Assembly: GCF_014838715.1 (NCBI RefSeq)
Contig: NZ_CP061947.1
Span: 2,232,001-2,296,000, forward strand
Source: Algoriphagus sp. Y33
Lineage (GTDB): Bacteria > Bacteroidota > Bacteroidia > Cytophagales > Cyclobacteriaceae
DNA length: 64,000 nucleotides
Reading direction: 5' to 3'
Shown one piece after another: positions 18,694-28,148 of this stretch. Below the pieces are notes generated by a model. That model had not been told where the DNA came from. It worked only from the letters and a program-made list of their open reading frames with translations, and searched no databases. The translations under genes and the position numbers were made by a program. The stretch's first letter is position 1, and each line of letters begins with the position of its first letter.

Positions 18694-19430
18694 TAACCCC
18701 ATTGAGCCTCTCGCTGGATAAACTCGCTCAAAGTAGCATAAACACGTTCTTTGCTCCAGTCTAAAAATTCATGATAACTATTTCCTTCATTGAATCGGAT
18801 AATCATTCTGTCCCAATCCGAGCGTTTCAGCTGATACTTAACCATAAAATTCTGACGTACTGAATCCGATTCAATCACTTCATAATAGCCTGCTCTCCTT
18901 CTCATCCATTCTTGCTTTTTTTGGTATTCCCGCTCTTGCTTGGCTCTTTTTGTCAAAGAAGACAATACACCTGCTATGGCTACTCCTCCATTAGGGGAAT
19001 CCAGATATCCCGCACTAATCCCTCCTTTTTTGGAAAGTGATGTTTCTTCATCAGGATCTATCAACACCAGCTTGCCGTCTTTGAAGCGGAAGCTATATGG
19101 GTCTGATTTCACTTCAAATGTAGGAAGCAACCTGGCTCTGTCCTGAATCTGAATCATAAGAAAGGTTTCTTCCTCCAGCACCAGCTTTTGCGCTATAAAT
19201 CCCGGAAAAGAAATAAGTAGTGTATCTCCACTTTCTCCATTGACCGAAAAATAACCTCGAGTATTGGTGGTGTCTACATTTTCTGTTCCTACCACCTCTA
19301 CTGATACTCCTTCGAGATATCTCTTATCGTTTGCATCCAATACATTTCCTGTATATGATCTCTGAGCCAATAGTGCCGGGAGAAAAGCAAAGTACAGAAA
19401 GAACAGGAGCCTAAATTTCATAAAGCCCAA
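18690..19430 (-). CDS. Secreted protein with carboxypeptidase-regulatory-like domain
   Basis: 246 residues with a signal peptide (MGFMKFRLLFFLYFAFLPALLAQ). Residues ~23-110 form a CarboxypepD_reg-like beta-sandwich (YTGNVLDANDKRYLEGVSVEVVG, TNTRGYFSVNGESGDTLLISFPGF), as in TonB-receptor N-termini but without the barrel. The C-terminal half is charged and helical (ERVYATLSEFIQREAQ). A stand-alone periplasmic or surface protein of unknown role, a common type in Bacteroidota. Confidence 0.75.
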   Translation of the reverse strand: MGFMKFRLLFFLYFAFLPALLAQRSYTGNVLDANDKRYLEGVSVEVVGTENVDTTNTRGYFSVNGESGDTLLISFPGFIAQKLVLEEETFLMIQIQDRARLLPTFEVKSDPYSFRFKDGKLVLIDPDEETSLSKKGGISAGYLDSPNGGVAIAGVLSSLTKRAKQEREYQKKQEWMRRRAGYYEVIESDSVRQNFMVKYQLKRSDWDRMIIRFNEGNSYHEFLDWSKERVYATLSEFIQREAQWGY

Positions 19431-19563
19431 AAATAAGCAAGCTTTACTTAGGTATTAAATTTCAGAAAGTTAAAGAAGCTTAAGAACCTGAAAGTAAAAA
19501 TCCAATTCCCAACGTTTGCCAATTGATCACTTTTAATCATCCGAATCTAGTTAATTTCGCACA

Positions 19564-20442
19564 ATGAATTTCACGCTTACACGATACGCCCCTACCCCGA
19601 GTGGTTTTTTACACCTGGGAAATCTCTATTCTTTTTTAGTAACCAAAGTTCTAGGAGAAATTACCGGTGCCAAAATCCTTCTAAGGATAGACGACTTGGA
19701 CCGTGACCGGTACAGAACTGAATACGTTCAGGACATTTTTGATACGCTGGATTTTATGGAAATCAGCTATGATCTTGGACCAAAAACCATTGAAGAATTT
19801 GAAAAAGAATGGTCTCAGATCCATAGAATGAATATGTATCAGGAAGCATTGGAGAAAATCAGAGATCGAAAATTAGTCTTTGCCTGTGATTGCACCCGTA
19901 AGAAAATACAACAAATGGATTCTTCCGGCTATTATTTGGGACATTGCCAAATCAGGAATATTCCGTTGGAAAGAAATGAAACTTGCTGGCGTATAGACAC
20001 GTTCGACACGGATTTCATCAAAGTCAAAACTTACTCAGAGGGAGTGAAATCCTATACCCTTCCGGAAGATTCTGCTTTCTTTATAGTTAGGAAAAAAGAC
20101 AAGCTTCCTGCCTATCAGCTGACCTCAGTACTAGACGACGTACACTACGGTGTGGATCTGGTCGTAAGGGGAAATGATTTACTGGGATCGACTTTGGATC
20201 AGCAAATCGTAGCCAAAGGTCTTGATATCTCCTCCTTTCAAGAAGCGACATTCCATCACCATTCTCTACTAAAAGGACCGAAAAACAAAAAGCTGTCTAA
20301 ATCCGAGGGAGCTACATCTCTTCAATTTCTGAGAAAAGAAGGCAAGAAACCTGCTGATATTTATGGAATTCTGGGTGAAATGACTGGAATGAAAGAGCCC
20401 ATTCGGGATTTCGATTCTTTTAAGGCAAATCTTATAATCTAA
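19564..20442 (+). CDS. Glutamyl-tRNA synthetase-like protein (GluQ type)
   Basis: 292 residues: catalytic domain of a class I glutamyl synthetase without anticodon-binding domain. HIGH motif as HLGN (RYAPTPSGFLHLGN), LLRIDDLDRDRY, Cys-x-Cys...Tyr...Cys zinc site (FACDCTRKK, YYLGHC), KLSKSEGATSL as KMSKS. The GluQ enzymes load glutamate onto queuosine of tRNA-Asp; whether this protein does so is inferred from domain content. A TAATTTCG box sits 4 bases before the ATG. Confidence 0.85.
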   Translation: MNFTLTRYAPTPSGFLHLGNLYSFLVTKVLGEITGAKILLRIDDLDRDRYRTEYVQDIFDTLDFMEISYDLGPKTIEEFEKEWSQIHRMNMYQEALEKIRDRKLVFACDCTRKKIQQMDSSGYYLGHCQIRNIPLERNETCWRIDTFDTDFIKVKTYSEGVKSYTLPEDSAFFIVRKKDKLPAYQLTSVLDDVHYGVDLVVRGNDLLGSTLDQQIVAKGLDISSFQEATFHHHSLLKGPKNKKLSKSEGATSLQFLRKEGKKPADIYGILGEMTGMKEPIRDFDSFKANLII

Positions 20443-20516
20443 AAACTACACGTTAGTTATTCCGTTTAGCCCACTGCAAATCTGACTGGATCTTGCAACC
20501 CTAAGCCATGTATAGT

Positions 20517-20553
20517 AAAAAAGCCGAAGGAAGGAATGATCTCCGGCTTTTTA
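20517..20553. terminator. Bidirectional terminator
   Basis: AAAAAAGCCG...CGGCTTTTTA hairpin between the convergent GluQ-like gene and the S10 peptidase gene. Confidence 0.75.
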
Positions 20554-20646
20554 TCTAGTGAAATGAGATAGCAAGTCAATTTAAAACCTTTATTTTCCAG
20601 AGTATTGGCTCTAGATTCTTGGCTCTTCATAGGATCTACTTAATAC

Positions 20647-22143
20647 TTAGTTATATTTTGCCGGCATATCAGGAGCTACCATGGACTTTTTAATAAACTC
20701 TCGGATATCTTCATTGGAAGTCTCCAAATCCTCCGCTCTGAGATACATCATGTGTCCACTTCTGTACCCTTTCCACGAGATCCTGTCCGCCATTCTTCCG
20801 GCTGCATCGATTTGCCACAGGTTATACTTGGCATTGAAGAAATCGGTTCCGCCATCGTAATATCCCGACTGCACCATTAAGTGAAGGTAAGGATTCTGGC
20901 GCATGGCGCTTCCCAAATCGTAACCTGTACTCTCATTAGAGCGATCCCAAGGATGCACCGGGCCAAAAAGATTATAGGTCAGATCAGTTTTGAAATTCAG
21001 ATCCTCTCTCACGTAAATCTGAAATGAAGGAGCAAATGCATGGTTCCATGAGGATAAGGCAGGATCAAAATCAGGTCTGGATCCTGTGCCCGCATGGTCA
21101 AACCCCTTGTACCTACTGTCCAATCTACCAATGGTCATTCCCTGATCCCGAAGCAATTCCTTCCAGAAAAAATTTGTAGGAATCAATAGATTATGCTCCA
21201 GCACCACTTCTTTGCTAAGTCCTGAATACAGTGCATATTTAGTAGCAATTGCGTCTCGATCAGCTGTTGACAAGGTTCCGCCTTTCACTACTGCAGGAAT
21301 TAATTCATTGATTGTGAAAGCCTCTACTTCCGGCAATAAATCATCCAAATCATGGCTTTGCAAAGACGCATCCAACACCTTGTGATACCAAGCTGTAGCC
21401 GCATAATACGGCAGATAATTAGAAGTATGGATAGGTGCACCACGCTCAACTCCCAGTTCAGTCGGAGAAACCATAATCACACCATTGAAATACATCCAAT
21501 GAGCATTCTGAAGTTGTGCCACCAAGCCGGCAACACGAGTGGTTCCATAACTCTCTCCAATAAGGTACTTTGGCGAAGCCCAACGATTAGCGCGGGTTAC
21601 AAATGTATTCACCCAGTCTGCCAAGTATTTGATGTCAGAATTGATTCCAAAGAAAGTAGAACGGTCGACTTCTTCATCTACAATTCTAGAATACCCCGTA
21701 TTCACAGGATCTATATAAACAATATCCGCCACATCAAGAATAGAATATGGATTGGACTTGGTACCATACGGCTGCAGCGGGTAGCCTTCTTCGTCAATAT
21801 TTAATACCACAGGACCGGTATAAGCAATATGCATCCAGATAGACGCTGATCCCGGACCGCCATTGAATGAAATAACTAGAGGACGGGTAGTCTTATCTGA
21901 AATATCTGTCCGCTCATAATAGGTGTAAAATAAGGAAGCGATTGGTTTACCTTTTTCGTTCCAGACTGGCTGAGTGCCGGCCGTAGCTTTGTAAGGCACT
22001 TTCTTGCCTTTTATGGTAGTTTCATGGGTAGTCACCACGGCAGATTCTATTTCTATCTGTCTTTCAATACTTCGCCTTTCTGTCTGGGCAGTAAGTGAAC
22101 TTGCGGTAAGGAGTATTAGTAAAGTAAAAGTTAGCTTTCTCAT
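20647..22143 (-). CDS. S10-family serine carboxypeptidase-like, secreted
   Basis: 498 residues with a signal peptide (MRKLTFTLLILLTASSLTAQ). FNGGPGSASIWMHIA is the S10 oxyanion-hole motif, LIGESYGTTRVAGL holds the catalytic Ser, and the late YRSGHMMY the catalytic His. Acts outside the cytoplasm on peptide C-termini in known members. The ATG directly follows a TATATTTT box (22144-22151), so the transcript would be leaderless or nearly so. Monocistronic. Confidence 0.9.
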   Translation of the reverse strand: MRKLTFTLLILLTASSLTAQTERRSIERQIEIESAVVTTHETTIKGKKVPYKATAGTQPVWNEKGKPIASLFYTYYERTDISDKTTRPLVISFNGGPGSASIWMHIAYTGPVVLNIDEEGYPLQPYGTKSNPYSILDVADIVYIDPVNTGYSRIVDEEVDRSTFFGINSDIKYLADWVNTFVTRANRWASPKYLIGESYGTTRVAGLVAQLQNAHWMYFNGVIMVSPTELGVERGAPIHTSNYLPYYAATAWYHKVLDASLQSHDLDDLLPEVEAFTINELIPAVVKGGTLSTADRDAIATKYALYSGLSKEVVLEHNLLIPTNFFWKELLRDQGMTIGRLDSRYKGFDHAGTGSRPDFDPALSSWNHAFAPSFQIYVREDLNFKTDLTYNLFGPVHPWDRSNESTGYDLGSAMRQNPYLHLMVQSGYYDGGTDFFNAKYNLWQIDAAGRMADRISWKGYRSGHMMYLRAEDLETSNEDIREFIKKSMVAPDMPAKYN

Positions 22144-22229
22144 AAAATATAGTGGTATAATTAATCGATTTTGAAACTACTAATTGTAAATAGAATCCTG
22201 AAAAAAATTACACAGATGGGGAAAATTCT

Positions 22230-22934
22230 TTAAACTTTGCTGGCTGATACAAGCCTAGCGATCACGACTGCAGGATAAAGAATCCCTATTGTGGAAAGAA
22301 AAACAGAGAGCATCTTAGCCATGACCTGAATGGGGTACAAATCCCCAAACCCAACGGTAGTAAGTGATACTAAACTAAAATATATATACATGGCAAAATC
22401 CCTATCAATTCCTTCCAAAAACACGTCTCCTCCTATTCCTGACCCTGTGGTCAAATAGATGATTTCAAAGAGAAAAGCACCTAAAATCGCTACAAGTAAG
22501 TAAACATTAATCGCTCCAATCACTCTATAAATATTCACTTCATGATTTCTAAATAACAATCTGATATTCAGAAATATAAATACCAACATATTCAAAACAC
22601 CTACGATCCGCTCTGCCAGGTAAAACTCAAAATCGTAATTAGAAAAACGTATGAATCTAAGTCCCAATTGAGTCATGAAAAGCACCGTGGTCAACACTAC
22701 CAAAACTTTAAATCTCGAAGACCAAATTCCGGTAAAAAACAAAAATAGGAAGACGGTATTAACAAAAATCGCATGCACATGACCATATTCAATCAAAATA
22801 GGCAGTACAAAAACTGTGAATAGTAAGATCAAAAGCAACACTCCAAAACTTGCATCTGTCAACCAATAATCTGCAAAGGATTTGAATGCGTGTTTTACCT
22901 GTCTCCTCCTTTTATTTACAAATTGATTCATCAA
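22230..22934 (-). CDS. Two-pore-like potassium channel protein
   Basis: 234 residues with about five to six membrane helices. The C-terminal pore segment SLVSLTTVGFGDLYP contains the K+ selectivity filter TVGFGD. No cytoplasmic nucleotide-binding or RCK domain follows. The start overlaps the stop of the phzF-like gene by 4 bases (ATGA), so it is the last gene of a three-gene unit. Confidence 0.85.
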   Translation of the reverse strand: MMNQFVNKRRRQVKHAFKSFADYWLTDASFGVLLLILLFTVFVLPILIEYGHVHAIFVNTVFLFLFFTGIWSSRFKVLVVLTTVLFMTQLGLRFIRFSNYDFEFYLAERIVGVLNMLVFIFLNIRLLFRNHEVNIYRVIGAINVYLLVAILGAFLFEIIYLTTGSGIGGDVFLEGIDRDFAMYIYFSLVSLTTVGFGDLYPIQVMAKMLSVFLSTIGILYPAVVIARLVSASKV

Positions 22935-23725
22935 AATTCAATTTCACCTGCCAACACTTTGACCGCTTTACCCCTAATCATTACACGTTCTTCTCTTTTC
23001 TCTAAGTGAAGCTCTCCTCCTCGTTTACTTGCCTGAAAGGCTTTGAGCTTACTCTTACCAGATCGTTGAAACCAATAATCCATCAAAGCACAATGTGCAA
23101 ACCCAGTAACAGGATCCTCATCTATTCCCACATTTGGTCCAAAGAAACGACTGTAAATATCAAATGAACCTTTTCCAGCAGCAGTAATAATAATTCCTTC
23201 CTCGCTATACTTTTTCACCACAGAAAAGTCTGGCTCACATGACTCAATCGCATTGGCATCCTGCAACTCAAAAATCCAATTCCTCTTTAACTTAGCTGAA
23301 TAATGAATTTTCGCTCCAAAGAAATCACCTTCGAAAAATGGATGTCTCTCGGCAACAGTTGGAATCAGTGGAAAATCCATTTCAATCCAATCACCATTAC
23401 TTTTCACCAGAAGCTCACCACTTCTTGTTTGGAATCTGATCATATCACCCGGCTTTGCCCAACCTGACTTTACCATCCAAAAGGCTGATGCCAGCGTAGC
23501 ATGCCCACAAAGATCAATTTCAACAGTTGGCGTAAACCAGCGTAAGTTATAGGAATGCGGTCCAGAAGTTTTCTTCACAAAAGCGGTTTCACTTAGGTTC
23601 ATTTCCATAGCGATCGCTTGCATCTGAACATCCGATAGTTCCTGATCCAACAGACATACTGCTGCAGGATTGCCTGAAAAGACTTTATCTGTAAAGGCAT
23701 CTACAGTGGTTATAGCTAATTTCAT
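22931..23725 (-). CDS. PhzF-family isomerase/epimerase-like protein
   Basis: 264 residues. TVDAFTDKVFSGNPAAVCLLD, MNLSETAFV (catalytic Glu), RWFTPTVEIDLCGHATLASA and GIDEDPVTGFAHCAL are the two half-domains of the PhzF diaminopimelate-epimerase fold. Metabolic substrate unknown outside phenazine makers; there are no other phenazine genes here. Middle gene between a DinB protein (2-base gap) and a K+ channel (overlap). Confidence 0.9.
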   Translation of the reverse strand: MKLAITTVDAFTDKVFSGNPAAVCLLDQELSDVQMQAIAMEMNLSETAFVKKTSGPHSYNLRWFTPTVEIDLCGHATLASAFWMVKSGWAKPGDMIRFQTRSGELLVKSNGDWIEMDFPLIPTVAERHPFFEGDFFGAKIHYSAKLKRNWIFELQDANAIESCEPDFSVVKKYSEEGIIITAAGKGSFDIYSRFFGPNVGIDEDPVTGFAHCALMDYWFQRSGKSKLKAFQASKRGGELHLEKREERVMIRGKAVKVLAGEIEF

Positions 23726-23727
23726 AA

Positions 23728-24243
23728 TTAATATCGATCTTTAAGAATATTCAAGTGATGGATAAAATGGCCTGGAATAATCCAAAATAAGGCTCTGGGC
23801 GTGATCGGATTACCGCTTGCCTGACCTACAAAATCCAGGGATCCCTCAGGCAATATTCGAATCATTGTGAGCAAAGCTTTACGCTGAGCCTGAAAATCCT
23901 CAAGTAGATGCTCAATGGGAACTTGTCCAAACCGGGCATTCAGCACGTAGGGATCTTGGTCAAAACCAGGCAAGGCAGACCGCTCTCCCCTGGCGAAACA
24001 CAAGGCTCTGAACGTCATGATTCTTTCTGTATCAATTACGTGTCCAAGCACTTCCTTTGGAGTCCATTTCCCCTCCGCATAGGCTTTTTCGGACCAGTCT
24101 GCACCTTTCTCTTGAAATAATCTTAAAAGTTCATCTACTTGGTTAAGTACCTGTTTTTCATAGTTGTTACCGGATACTAACTTGATATAGGTAGAGAAAA
24201 AAGCAGAATAATCGCCTTCTTTCGGCTGATCTAAGGTTTTCAT
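23728..24243 (-). CDS. DinB-family protein
   Basis: 171 residues, four-helix bundle. GKWTPKEVLGHVIDTERI and the C-terminal GHFIHHLNILKDRY supply the metal-binding His residues of DinB/YfiT proteins, many of which are thiol-dependent S-transferases. First gene of the DinB-PhzF-channel operon. Confidence 0.85.
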   Translation of the reverse strand: MKTLDQPKEGDYSAFFSTYIKLVSGNNYEKQVLNQVDELLRLFQEKGADWSEKAYAEGKWTPKEVLGHVIDTERIMTFRALCFARGERSALPGFDQDPYVLNARFGQVPIEHLLEDFQAQRKALLTMIRILPEGSLDFVGQASGNPITPRALFWIIPGHFIHHLNILKDRY

Positions 24244-24311
24244 GTAAAATTACTTTGGCTTAACTATTAAAGAGATAAATTTAAGTCATTCGTATAAACC
24301 ACCCCTATCCC

Positions 24312-25658
24312 ATGCATAAAAATTTACTTCTTTTATTTCTGTCTCTTTGTAGTCACGTTGCGATTTCCCAAACTACGGTAATCCGAAATCAGGAAATAGC
24401 TCAGATGATCGCCGAAATCTCTTCTGACTCCCTTGAGCATCATGTACGGGCCTTGGCATCCTTCAATTCCCGTCATACACTTAGTACGGATGAGGAGGAC
24501 GGCATGCCGGCAGCCCAACGCTACGTACTTTCCAAGTTTTCCCATTTCTCAAAACAATCTCAAGGAAGAATGACAGCTAAAATTGAGAATTTCACTATTT
24601 CAGGGGATAAAAGAAGGATTTTGGAAGATTCCCCCAGTGCTAATGTAATCGCAACCCTAAAAGGTACTGATCCGGCAGATGACAGAATTTTCATTATTTC
24701 TGCTCACATGGATTCACGAAATAGGGATGTGATGGACGCTGAAGGACACGCTCCCGGTGCCAATGATGATGGTAGTGGAACGGCTGCCGTTATTGAGTTA
24801 GCCCGTGTAATGGCTTCACATCAGTTTTCCGCAACAATTCTATTTGTCGCATTTACTGGCGAAGAGCAGGGGCTGAAAGGTGCTGCTTACTTGGCCGATA
24901 AAGCAAAAATTGAAAATTGGAATATTGCTGCTGTGCTGAACAACGACATCGTGGGCAATAGCAGCTCGTCAGAAACATTGATTAAAGACAACCTGAAGAT
25001 GCGTGTCTTTTCAGAGACAATTCCGGCTGCCGAGACTGAACAGGAAGCCAATACCCGACGATACACCAATGCTGACAATGACAGTAAATCAAGACAACTG
25101 GCCAGATACATCAAAGAGCTTGGAGAACGTTATGTAGATCAATTTGAAGTAAAATTGATTTATCGTGCAGATAGATTTCTGAGAGGAGGAGATCAAACTC
25201 CTTTTGCCAGAAATGCCTTTACTGCTGTAAGAATGTCTGAAATGAATGAAAACTTCATCCATCAACATGAAAATGTTCGCATAGAAGACGGTATCCAATA
25301 TGGAGATCTTCCGGAATTTATGGACTTCGAGTACTTAAGAAAGGTTTCTGCAGTTAATCTGGCATCCCTGGCTTCTTTGGCCAATTCTCCCGGTCAACCT
25401 CATGACGTCCAAATAGACGTTCGTGGACTAAGCAATAAATCTACCTTACTGTGGAAAGCCTCTGAAACCGGAGAAGCAACTGGCTATTATGTCTTGATGA
25501 GAGAAACTTCTTCTGCTATGTGGGAACGAAAGTTTTGGACAACCGAGACCACGCTTACACTGCCCTATTCCAAAGACAACTACTTCTTTGCGGTACAAGC
25601 TGTCTCAGAATCGGGAGCTGAAAGCCTACCTGTTTTTCCTACTCCCCTTTCCAGGTAA
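24312..25658 (+). CDS. Secreted M28 peptidase with C-terminal Fn3-like domain
   Basis: 448 residues with a signal peptide (ending HVAISQ). Zinc core: SAHMDSRNRD (His), GANDDGSGTAAVIE (Asp), FTGEEQGLKGAAYL (Glu pair), NNDIVGN (Asp) and FIHQHENVR (His). The last ~90 residues (STLLWKASETGEATGYYVLMRE) look like a fibronectin-III-type beta-sandwich, which fits surface or extracellular placement. Different branch from the M28 enzyme at 3785, which carries a PA insert instead. Confidence 0.9.
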   Translation: MHKNLLLLFLSLCSHVAISQTTVIRNQEIAQMIAEISSDSLEHHVRALASFNSRHTLSTDEEDGMPAAQRYVLSKFSHFSKQSQGRMTAKIENFTISGDKRRILEDSPSANVIATLKGTDPADDRIFIISAHMDSRNRDVMDAEGHAPGANDDGSGTAAVIELARVMASHQFSATILFVAFTGEEQGLKGAAYLADKAKIENWNIAAVLNNDIVGNSSSSETLIKDNLKMRVFSETIPAAETEQEANTRRYTNADNDSKSRQLARYIKELGERYVDQFEVKLIYRADRFLRGGDQTPFARNAFTAVRMSEMNENFIHQHENVRIEDGIQYGDLPEFMDFEYLRKVSAVNLASLASLANSPGQPHDVQIDVRGLSNKSTLLWKASETGEATGYYVLMRETSSAMWERKFWTTETTLTLPYSKDNYFFAVQAVSESGAESLPVFPTPLSR

Positions 25659-25757
25659 TCACAGTTCTTAATTAAATCAATTCCAAATTCTCTAAAAAGC
25701 AGTGTACGTTGGAACTCCAATGATTATATTTAGTTAACTATTTCAAATACTAAAATT

Positions 25758-26300
25758 ATGAAAGCTAAAGAAATCGTAACGCTACAACGTTCCTTACTTA
25801 TCGATACGGAAAAATTACTCAATAAGCAGGTAGAAATGGAAGGCACCTCTTCCGCTTACTACTTGTCAATGGCTTCGTGGTGCCACATGATGGGCTATGA
25901 AAATTCAGCTAAGTATCTCTACACTCATGCAGACGAAGAAAGAATGCATATGATGAAGATATTCCAATACATCAACGAAGCAGGTGGACATGCTATACAA
26001 CCGGAAATCACCGGTATTAGACATCATTTCAATTCATTGAGAGAGATTTTCGAATTGATCCTTGAGCATGAAATCAATGTGACCAAGTCTATCAACAATA
26101 TCGTGGATCATGCCTTCACCAAGAAGGATTTTGCCACATTCAGTTTTATGCAATGGTACGTCACTGAACAGCGGGAAGAGGAAACTATGTCTAGAAGAGC
26201 TTTGGAGCTATTCGACATTATCGGAGAAGAAGGAGTTGGTCTTTGGACAATCGATCAGGAGCTAGGCAAACTTCATGCGGCAGCCCATCCACAGGCTTAA
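25758..26300 (+). CDS. ftnA: Non-haem ferritin
   Basis: 180 residues. Ferritin four-helix bundle with ferroxidase residues in EMEGTSSAYYLSMASWCHMMGYENSAKYL and the HADEERMHMMKIFQYINEAGG helix, plus EQREEETMSRRALELF. Stores iron as mineral in a 24-mer cage. Monocistronic, with element E3 and a strong terminator downstream. Confidence 0.93.
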   Translation: MKAKEIVTLQRSLLIDTEKLLNKQVEMEGTSSAYYLSMASWCHMMGYENSAKYLYTHADEERMHMMKIFQYINEAGGHAIQPEITGIRHHFNSLREIFELILEHEINVTKSINNIVDHAFTKKDFATFSFMQWYVTEQREEETMSRRALELFDIIGEEGVGLWTIDQELGKLHAAAHPQA

Positions 26301-26335
26301 ATCCAAGTTGGCTGTCTCATATTGATAATTAACAA

Positions 26336-26511
26336 TTTAACCCGCATTATGCATTAGCAAATCTACTACGGCTTCAAACCGCCTCAAAATCAGTCGCTAT
26401 GCTTCACTTTTCGCTCTCACCGTAGCGGTGCTACGACTTGATCTCCAAAGTGACTGATTTTCTTGCAGTTTGAACCCTCGCTACGAATCCTAATGCATAG
26501 TCCGGGTTGAA
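26336..26511. repeat. Nested-palindrome element E3 (subtype B)
   Basis: 176 bp. Ends TTTAACCCGCATTATGCATTAG and CTAATGCATAGTCCGGGTT are inverted copies (two mismatches in 19). Next come AAAATCAGTCGC and, inverted, GTGACTGATTTT; the centre is the hairpin CGTAGC-GGT-GCTACG. Same outer and inner modules as subtype A but a different centre. Sits between the ferritin stop and its terminator. Confidence 0.9.
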
Positions 26512-26527
26512 GATAGTCTTTTATATC

Positions 26528-26564
26528 AAAAGAGGCCGATTTTGGAAAATCGGCCTCTTTTTTA
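26528..26564 (+). terminator. Rho-independent terminator after ferritin
   Basis: Perfect 16-bp stem AAAAGAGGCCGATTTT / AAAATCGGCCTCTTTT with a 2-base loop, followed by T residues. Confidence 0.9.
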
Positions 26565-26566
26565 TT

Positions 26567-26845
26567 ATAATTTAATTCCAATAGCAGTTGCCAAGTAAGT
26601 TGTGAATCCATGCCGATGCCATAAAAAGACACCGGAAAGCTTTGGAACTTAATATTCCCCAGAAAAACCACTTATTCTTATCCGAATGAAAATTTCAATT
26701 TAAATCTTTGTAGCGACTCACACCTTTCTTTTCACCCAATAAACTTATTCCATATTGGTGAAACACGGTTATTAACTTGCGCAGTTTGGTGAACTTTTTC
26801 ATTTTATTTCGTTTGTGTTTTATGAGTGGGCAGAATCCTCTGGAC
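26567..26845. other. Intergenic, possible C-terminal remnant of a barrel protein
   Basis: No intact gene. Minus-strand fragments near 26572-26660 (HRHGFTTYLATAIGIKL) have the look of a last beta-barrel strand, but too little is left to name it. Confidence 0.2.
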
Positions 26846-27706
26846 TTAACTCTTGGAAAACCAATTAATAATTACAGGCCCCCAAGACCGCAGTGTTATA
26901 AAATAGGTGCCCAGTAAAATAAACCCCGTTGCAAAGAGAAGAACCAGAGAAGCGGCTAGCTGTGGAAATACATTTGTCTTAAAGTGATTAACACGTATGA
27001 ACAATTCCACTACCAGCAAATTGGGAATGTAGAAAAAGAAGTCCATAATCTGATCAAATGGGCCACTGAAATTCGCTCTGCGTCCCAATCCACCAGTCAG
27101 CAAAGTCCAGAAGCCATAATCCATCCGGTATAGCCATGATCCTATAGCAAGTGCATAAAGCCGCAAAGCCCAAGCATTGTGCTTTACAAACCGGCCTTCC
27201 TTTGCATGTCTGAAAGTTTGGATCGCGGCGACACCCATCAAAATTCCATACAGGGAAAAACCGATATCCATCATCAGTCCGCCAACGGTACCCCTGATAG
27301 CTATGAATGTCAGCCCGCCAATAGCTGCAAAAAGGCATGAAATGAGATAGATACTTCCCAGCCATCGGTGAATAGAAGGGAAATTGATGCGGATCTTTTC
27401 TATAAGCTGAATGCTTCCTAATAGCAATATAATACCTCCTGCGGCGAAATGAATTCCTATTCCGGTGGTGGCACCGATGGAATTTTCTTCATATAAGTTG
27501 GGTAGGATATGGTTCCACCTAGTCATATCTCCTTCATACCATGCTACAGCATAAAATGTAAGAATGTAAAGCCCAAACAATCCTGCGCTTATCCATACTG
27601 TAGCGACGAGCCCAATGCCCGACCAACGGAGCATAGCAGAACTAAACCTCCTTACCTTCGATGTAGGAGGATAGAGTAAAGCGGAATTTTCTACAAGTTT
27701 TGACAT
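26846..27706 (-). CDS. DUF2306 membrane protein
   Basis: 286 residues with seven or so membrane helices. HFAAGGIILLLGSIQLIEKIRINFPSIHRWLG and HNAWALRLYALAIGSWLYRMDYGFW match the DUF2306 family, whose conserved His residues hint at haem or quinone contact; no proven function. 10 bases downstream of the small membrane protein gene at 27717, so co-transcribed. Confidence 0.75.
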   Translation of the reverse strand: MSKLVENSALLYPPTSKVRRFSSAMLRWSGIGLVATVWISAGLFGLYILTFYAVAWYEGDMTRWNHILPNLYEENSIGATTGIGIHFAAGGIILLLGSIQLIEKIRINFPSIHRWLGSIYLISCLFAAIGGLTFIAIRGTVGGLMMDIGFSLYGILMGVAAIQTFRHAKEGRFVKHNAWALRLYALAIGSWLYRMDYGFWTLLTGGLGRRANFSGPFDQIMDFFFYIPNLLVVELFIRVNHFKTNVFPQLAASLVLLFATGFILLGTYFITLRSWGPVIINWFSKS

Positions 27707-27716
27707 AGGATCAGGA

Positions 27717-28061
27717 TTAAAATTTAAAAGGATATTTTAACCAAATCATCACCAATGGCATAGCCAGAAACGGGATTTCTATCAAAGCCATTTTGTAATT
27801 GCCCCCATTGAGTGAGAGTGCCATGATCAGCACAATGGTGACCGCATGAAGAACATTGCTTAGCAAAAATGTTTGCGGGAAAAACAACATCAGGCCAATA
27901 AGAATGGAGAAGACACCAAAATATGGCATCATGACATTGCTTATACCCAACTCGGACATCGTCTGTGCCTGTTGGGGATTGGCAGGTTGAAAAGCATCCC
28001 ATCCGTGTTTGAGACTCAGGAATGCAGAAATGAATAAGAGTGCTATGCTAAAGATTTTCAT
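27717..28061 (-). CDS. Small four-helix membrane protein (DoxX-like), copy 1
   Basis: 114 residues, four predicted membrane helices. The C-terminus GGNYKMALIEIPFLAMPLVMIWLKYPFK is nearly the same as in two more proteins of this window (43300-43653 and 46226-46582). The DoxX-like assignment is from helix layout and the N-terminal SLKHGWDAF motif. Pairs with a DUF2306 protein rather than with an AraC regulator, unlike the other two copies. Confidence 0.75.
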   Translation of the reverse strand: MKIFSIALLFISAFLSLKHGWDAFQPANPQQAQTMSELGISNVMMPYFGVFSILIGLMLFFPQTFLLSNVLHAVTIVLIMALSLNGGNYKMALIEIPFLAMPLVMIWLKYPFKF

Positions 28062-28148
28062 AATTGAATAAGTGGGCAGGTGTATGTATTAAAGTTGGAA
28101 TCATAGATTTGAAATGGTATTGGATTTGATAAATAAACCTTTGATAAC

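Noticed and set aside
26417..26671. 84-codon minus-strand frame
   Set aside because: Covers element E3 and a terminator; not protein-like.
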